Positions 61,098-64,000 of a DNA stretch of 64,000 bases are shown one piece after another. The notes beneath the pieces are model-generated. The model ran no database searches. It was not told the DNA's origin and saw nothing but the letters and a program-made list of their open reading frames with translations. This DNA is from Cellulomonas soli (lineage in GTDB: Bacteria; Actinomycetota; Actinomycetes; Actinomycetales; Cellulomonadaceae): assembly GCF_013409305.1 (NCBI RefSeq), contig NZ_JACBZJ010000001.1, positions 310,001 through 374,000 of the forward strand, given 5' to 3'. Position 1 is the stretch's first letter, and each line of letters starts with the position of its first letter. The position numbers were made by a program, and so were the translations under genes.

Positions 61098-64000
61098 GTG
61101 CTCCTGACGACCCTGCACCCGGACCCCACCCGCGGGCCGGGTCTGCACACCACCGACGTCGACGTCGACGAGGGCCTCGCGGTCCCCGCGCTGCTCACCC
61201 ACCTCGTCCGGCTGACCGGCTGGGCCGGGTGGCCGCAGAGCCCGGTCGCCGTCGGCCCGGCGACCCTGGCCCCGGGGCACCCCTCGGGCCAGTACCCCCT
61301 GGTACCGGGCTGCGTGCTGCGACCGGGCCCGGACCCGGACCCGACAGGTGAGGTCGGGGGACGCAGCGCGGCCGCGCTGCGGGAGCAGTGGCACGTCGCC
61401 GTGACCTCCGGACCCGACTGCGGTGCGGTCGTCGGCCTGCCCCTCGCTCCCATCGGGGTGCGGCTCGCCGCGCACGGGTCCCCCGACCCGACACCGGGCA
61501 TCCCGACCGTCCAGGACCCGACCTGGGGCGACCTCGTCGTGCAGGTGCGGCTCGTGCGGCACCGGGCCGGGGTCCGGGCGTTCGTCCGCATCGCCGGTCA
61601 CGCGCCGGAGGGCACCGGGCCGGCGGCTCTCGCGCGACCGGCAGCCCAGCGCTCGATGTCCCAGCGCCGGACGGCGCGGCGCCGACGCGTGCGCACCGCA
61701 CCGGTGCTGTCGACCCGCGCGGCCTTCCCTCGGATGCGGCGCGGCTGGACCCGATGGAGGCCCGGCGACGCCCTGCACGTGGGCGCCAGCGTCCTCGAGC
61801 TGCGCCGCTCGCCGCAGGTCGGGCTCCCGGTGCCCACGCCGGGCGACCGTCCCCGCACGGGGCGAGGCCTCCCCGCGCGTCGCGCCGACCTGATCGGCCT
61901 GCTCGCACCCGCGCTCGGCTCGGTCGTCCTCGCGGCAGCGCTGCGTCAACCCCTCCTGCTCGTCTCGTGCCTGGTCGGACCGCTCGCGCTGCTCACCTCC
62001 CGGCCCGCCCGGGAGCAGGATGCATCGCGGGCCACCGCGGTGGGACCCACCGATCCCGCCGCCCTCGCCGCCGCGACCGTGCACGCGCTGTGGCGCACCG
62101 GATCGGTACCCCCGTCCGACCAGGGCGGCCCCGGGGCCCTCGCGAACGCGCCCGCCCCGTCGCCGCAGCCGGCCTGGTCCGGGGCCCTCGACGGCCCCGG
62201 TGCCACCCTCGCCGTCAGCGGGTCGCCCGCGCACGCCCGGGCGGCCGCCCGGGCCGTCCTGCTGGGCGCCGTCGGGCCGCACGGCTCGCTGCCGGTCCTC
62301 GTGCACACCGGCAGCGGACTGCACTGGTCGTGGACCCGCTGGATCGCCGCGCCAGCCCGTACGGCCACGCTCCCGACCCCTCAGGACCCGGAGTCCGTGG
62401 TCGTGGTCGACCTCACGCACAGCAGCACGGGCCACACGAACCCGTCCGCTGCGGCGTCCGACACCCTCGCCCTGCTGGCGTCGTGGCGAGCCCGTGTCCC
62501 CTCGACGCACCGCCTCCTGCTCGTCGTCCCCGCCGCCACCGGCCGGAGCCGGTCCCGGGTCCCTCCGCACGAGGGCGCACGGGCGGTGCCCGCGTGGTGC
62601 CGCACGGTCATGGAGGTCGACGAGACCCTGGCCCGGTTGCGCACGCCCGACGGCCGCACGTCGACCGGCCCTGTGCACGGGGTGGGCCACGGCTGGGCCG
62701 AGGAGCAGGCGCGCCGGGTCGCGGCCGTCCGACACGCCCGCGCCGCACTCCCGTCGGCACCGGGCCCGAGCACTGACGGGCGGACGACAGGTGGCGGACC
62801 GGCCGTTCCCTCGACGAGCGACCTCGGCGCCCTGGCGGGCGTGCCGGCAGCCGAGCCCGCCGCCGTCCTCGCCGCGTGGGACCGGCACGCCCGCGGGCTG
62901 CAGGCCGTCCTGGGCGCCGGGCCCGGTGGGGATCCCGTGACCGTCGACCTCGTGCGCGACGGGCCTCACCTGCTCGTCGCCGGAACGACCGGTGCCGGCA
63001 AGTCGCAGCTGCTCAGCGCCCTCGTGCTGACGCTGGCGCTCGCCCATCCGCCCGAGCGCCTCACCGTGGCGCTCATCGACTTCAAGGGCGGCACGAGCCT
63101 GGGGGCCGTGGCCGACCTGCCGCACGTGGTCGGCCGGGTGAGCGACCTCGACGCGGCGCACGCCACCCGGGCGCTCACCGGGCTCCGGGCCGAGCTGCGC
63201 CGACGGGAACGGCTCGTCGGGGCGGCAGGGGTCCGGGACATCGCCGAGCTCGACCCCACCGACCCGACGACACCCGCCCGCCTCCTCGTGGTCGTCGACG
63301 AGTTCCGCGCGCTGGCCGACGAGCTCCCCGACGCCCTGCCTGCGCTGGCTCGCCTCGCCGCCCAGGGACGCTCGCTCGGCATGCACCTCGTGCTCGCGAC
63401 GCAACGACCCGCGGGCGCGGTGACCCCCGACCTGCGGGCAAACATCGCACTACGGATGTGCCTGCGGGTCACGGACGCCGCGGAGTCCCAGGACGTCCTG
63501 GACGCACCGGACGCGGCACGCATCGGCGCGAGCACGCCCGGACGTGCCTGGCTGCGCCGGGGAAGCGGCCGGCTCGAAGCGGTGCAGGTCGCCCGCACGC
63601 GCACCGCAGTGGCGGCCACGCCCGTGCGCCCGGCACCGCCGTGGTCCGGCGAGGGGCGTCCCCGCAGCGCGCCCGGCGCTCAGGCCGAGGTCGACGCCGA
63701 CGCACGCGCCTGGGTCGGGGCGATCCGCCGTGCCGGCGCGGGGCGCCCCGCGCCGGCAGGCCCCTGGCTCCCCGAGCTGCCGCCGTCCGTGACGGTCGCC
63801 GAGGCGCTCGCTGCCGACGGCATCGACGCACGCGGCACGGCGCCGGACCTGCCTCTGACGCTCGCGTTGGCCGACCTGCCCGACGAGCAGCGCCGCGCGT
63901 CGGTGCCCTGGGCTGCCGCCGACGGCCACCTGCTCGTCCTCGGCGGACCCCGGTCGGGCCGGACGACCACGCTCGTCGGGCTCGGCCTGCAGGCGGCAGC
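61098..64000 (+). CDS. EssC/EccC-like FtsK/SpoIIIE ATPase (cut by window edge)
   Basis: At least 967 codons are open to the right edge. The N-terminal 260 residues include a possible forkhead-associated-like region (GDALHVGASVLELR). Two membrane helices follow near 265-300 (LLAPALGSVVLAAALRQPLL), as in EssC. The first ATPase domain has Walker A VAGTTGAGKSQLLSALV (about 629-645), ALIDFKGGTSLG, Walker B LLVVVDEF and LATQRPAGAVTPDLRANIAL. A second P-loop near residue 947 reads GGPRSGRTTTL, with Arg replacing the Walker lysine. Such proteins energise type VII-like secretion or related transport. GTG 61098 is the likely start; GTG 61071 is possible. No WXG100 gene is visible. Confidence 0.8.
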   Translation, partial: MLLTTLHPDPTRGPGLHTTDVDVDEGLAVPALLTHLVRLTGWAGWPQSPVAVGPATLAPGHPSGQYPLVPGCVLRPGPDPDPTGEVGGRSAAALREQWHVAVTSGPDCGAVVGLPLAPIGVRLAAHGSPDPTPGIPTVQDPTWGDLVVQVRLVRHRAGVRAFVRIAGHAPEGTGPAALARPAAQRSMSQRRTARRRRVRTAPVLSTRAAFPRMRRGWTRWRPGDALHVGASVLELRRSPQVGLPVPTPGDRPRTGRGLPARRADLIGLLAPALGSVVLAAALRQPLLLVSCLVGPLALLTSRPAREQDASRATAVGPTDPAALAAATVHALWRTGSVPPSDQGGPGALANAPAPSPQPAWSGALDGPGATLAVSGSPAHARAAARAVLLGAVGPHGSLPVLVHTGSGLHWSWTRWIAAPARTATLPTPQDPESVVVVDLTHSSTGHTNPSAAASDTLALLASWRARVPSTHRLLLVVPAATGRSRSRVPPHEGARAVPAWCRTVMEVDETLARLRTPDGRTSTGPVHGVGHGWAEEQARRVAAVRHARAALPSAPGPSTDGRTTGGGPAVPSTSDLGALAGVPAAEPAAVLAAWDRHARGLQAVLGAGPGGDPVTVDLVRDGPHLLVAGTTGAGKSQLLSALVLTLALAHPPERLTVALIDFKGGTSLGAVADLPHVVGRVSDLDAAHATRALTGLRAELRRRERLVGAAGVRDIAELDPTDPTTPARLLVVVDEFRALADELPDALPALARLAAQGRSLGMHLVLATQRPAGAVTPDLRANIALRMCLRVTDAAESQDVLDAPDAARIGASTPGRAWLRRGSGRLEAVQVARTRTAVAATPVRPAPPWSGEGRPRSAPGAQAEVDADARAWVGAIRRAGAGRPAPAGPWLPELPPSVTVAEALAADGIDARGTAPDLPLTLALADLPDEQRRASVPWAAADGHLLVLGGPRSGRTTTLVGLGLQAA

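Noticed and set aside
58401..63404. A very long open frame on the minus strand opposite the ABC transporter and the FtsK-like gene
   Set aside because: It lies antisense to clear coding sequence (Walker motifs, FtsX domains, FtsK motifs). Its translation is low-complexity Arg/Gly/Glu-rich sequence with no domain, as expected when high G+C removes stop codons.

Overview
The window is very G+C-rich (strong third-position G/C bias) DNA with frequent GTG starts and genes joined by 4-base ATGA/GTGA overlaps. Those traits, together with LytR-CpsA-Psr ligases, a purE/purK pair beside a GtrA gene and an EssC/EccC-type ATPase, point to an actinomycete, probably of the Cellulomonadaceae or a near relative. 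The taxonomic call is inference; no rRNA or other marker gene is present.

Positions 1-25,900 are a cell-surface polysaccharide locus. A plus-strand run (1-7.5 kb) encodes glycosyltransferases, a NeuD/PglD-type sugar N-acyltransferase, a GDP-perosamine synthase and an FkbM methyltransferase fused to DUF4214. A minus-strand run (10.0-14.5 kb) holds a GT2-GT4 fusion and two tandem GDP-mannose 4,6-dehydratase homologues. A plus-strand operon (14.7-20.6 kb) encodes an ABC exporter (Wzm/Wzt with a C-terminal extension), an orphan protein and two paralogous GT4 enzymes. Gmd, Per and the N-acyltransferase together suggest an N-acyl-perosamine-containing polymer exported by Wzm/Wzt. Two paralogous large membrane proteins, a SpoIID/DUF4214 exoprotein and an acyltransferase-3 protein complete this part.

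Positions 26,051-43,251 are two convergent operons that meet with a 23-base overlap. Together they encode the CDP-3,6-dideoxyhexose route: RfbF, RfbG and RfbH. A stand-alone ferredoxin-NADP reductase and a 7Fe ferredoxin sit where the usual E3 reductase gene would be expected. The minus-strand operon adds a thiamine-diphosphate enzyme, an HpcH/HpaI-type aldolase, a dehydroquinate-synthase-like cyclase, an SDR, an NAD-dependent epimerase/reductase and a NUDIX hydrolase. This is a plausible pathway to an unusual C-branched or carbocyclic sugar. Each operon also carries a GtrA, a GtrB-like GT2 and a GT-C-like membrane protein, forming two lipid-linked sugar-transfer modules.

Positions 43,376-53,000 hold a lipoprotein amidase with four DUF4214 repeats, rmlB, two LCP ligases that probably attach glycopolymers to the wall, purE, purK, a third gtrA and manA. 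Positions 53,000-61,000 hold an OmpR-type two-component system, a NarL-type two-component system and a MacB/FtsX-like ABC transporter. The window ends inside an EssC/EccC-like FtsK/SpoIIIE ATPase gene that is cut by the right edge.

No tRNA, rRNA, CRISPR array, insertion sequence or integrase was seen. No gap between genes exceeds 300 bases.
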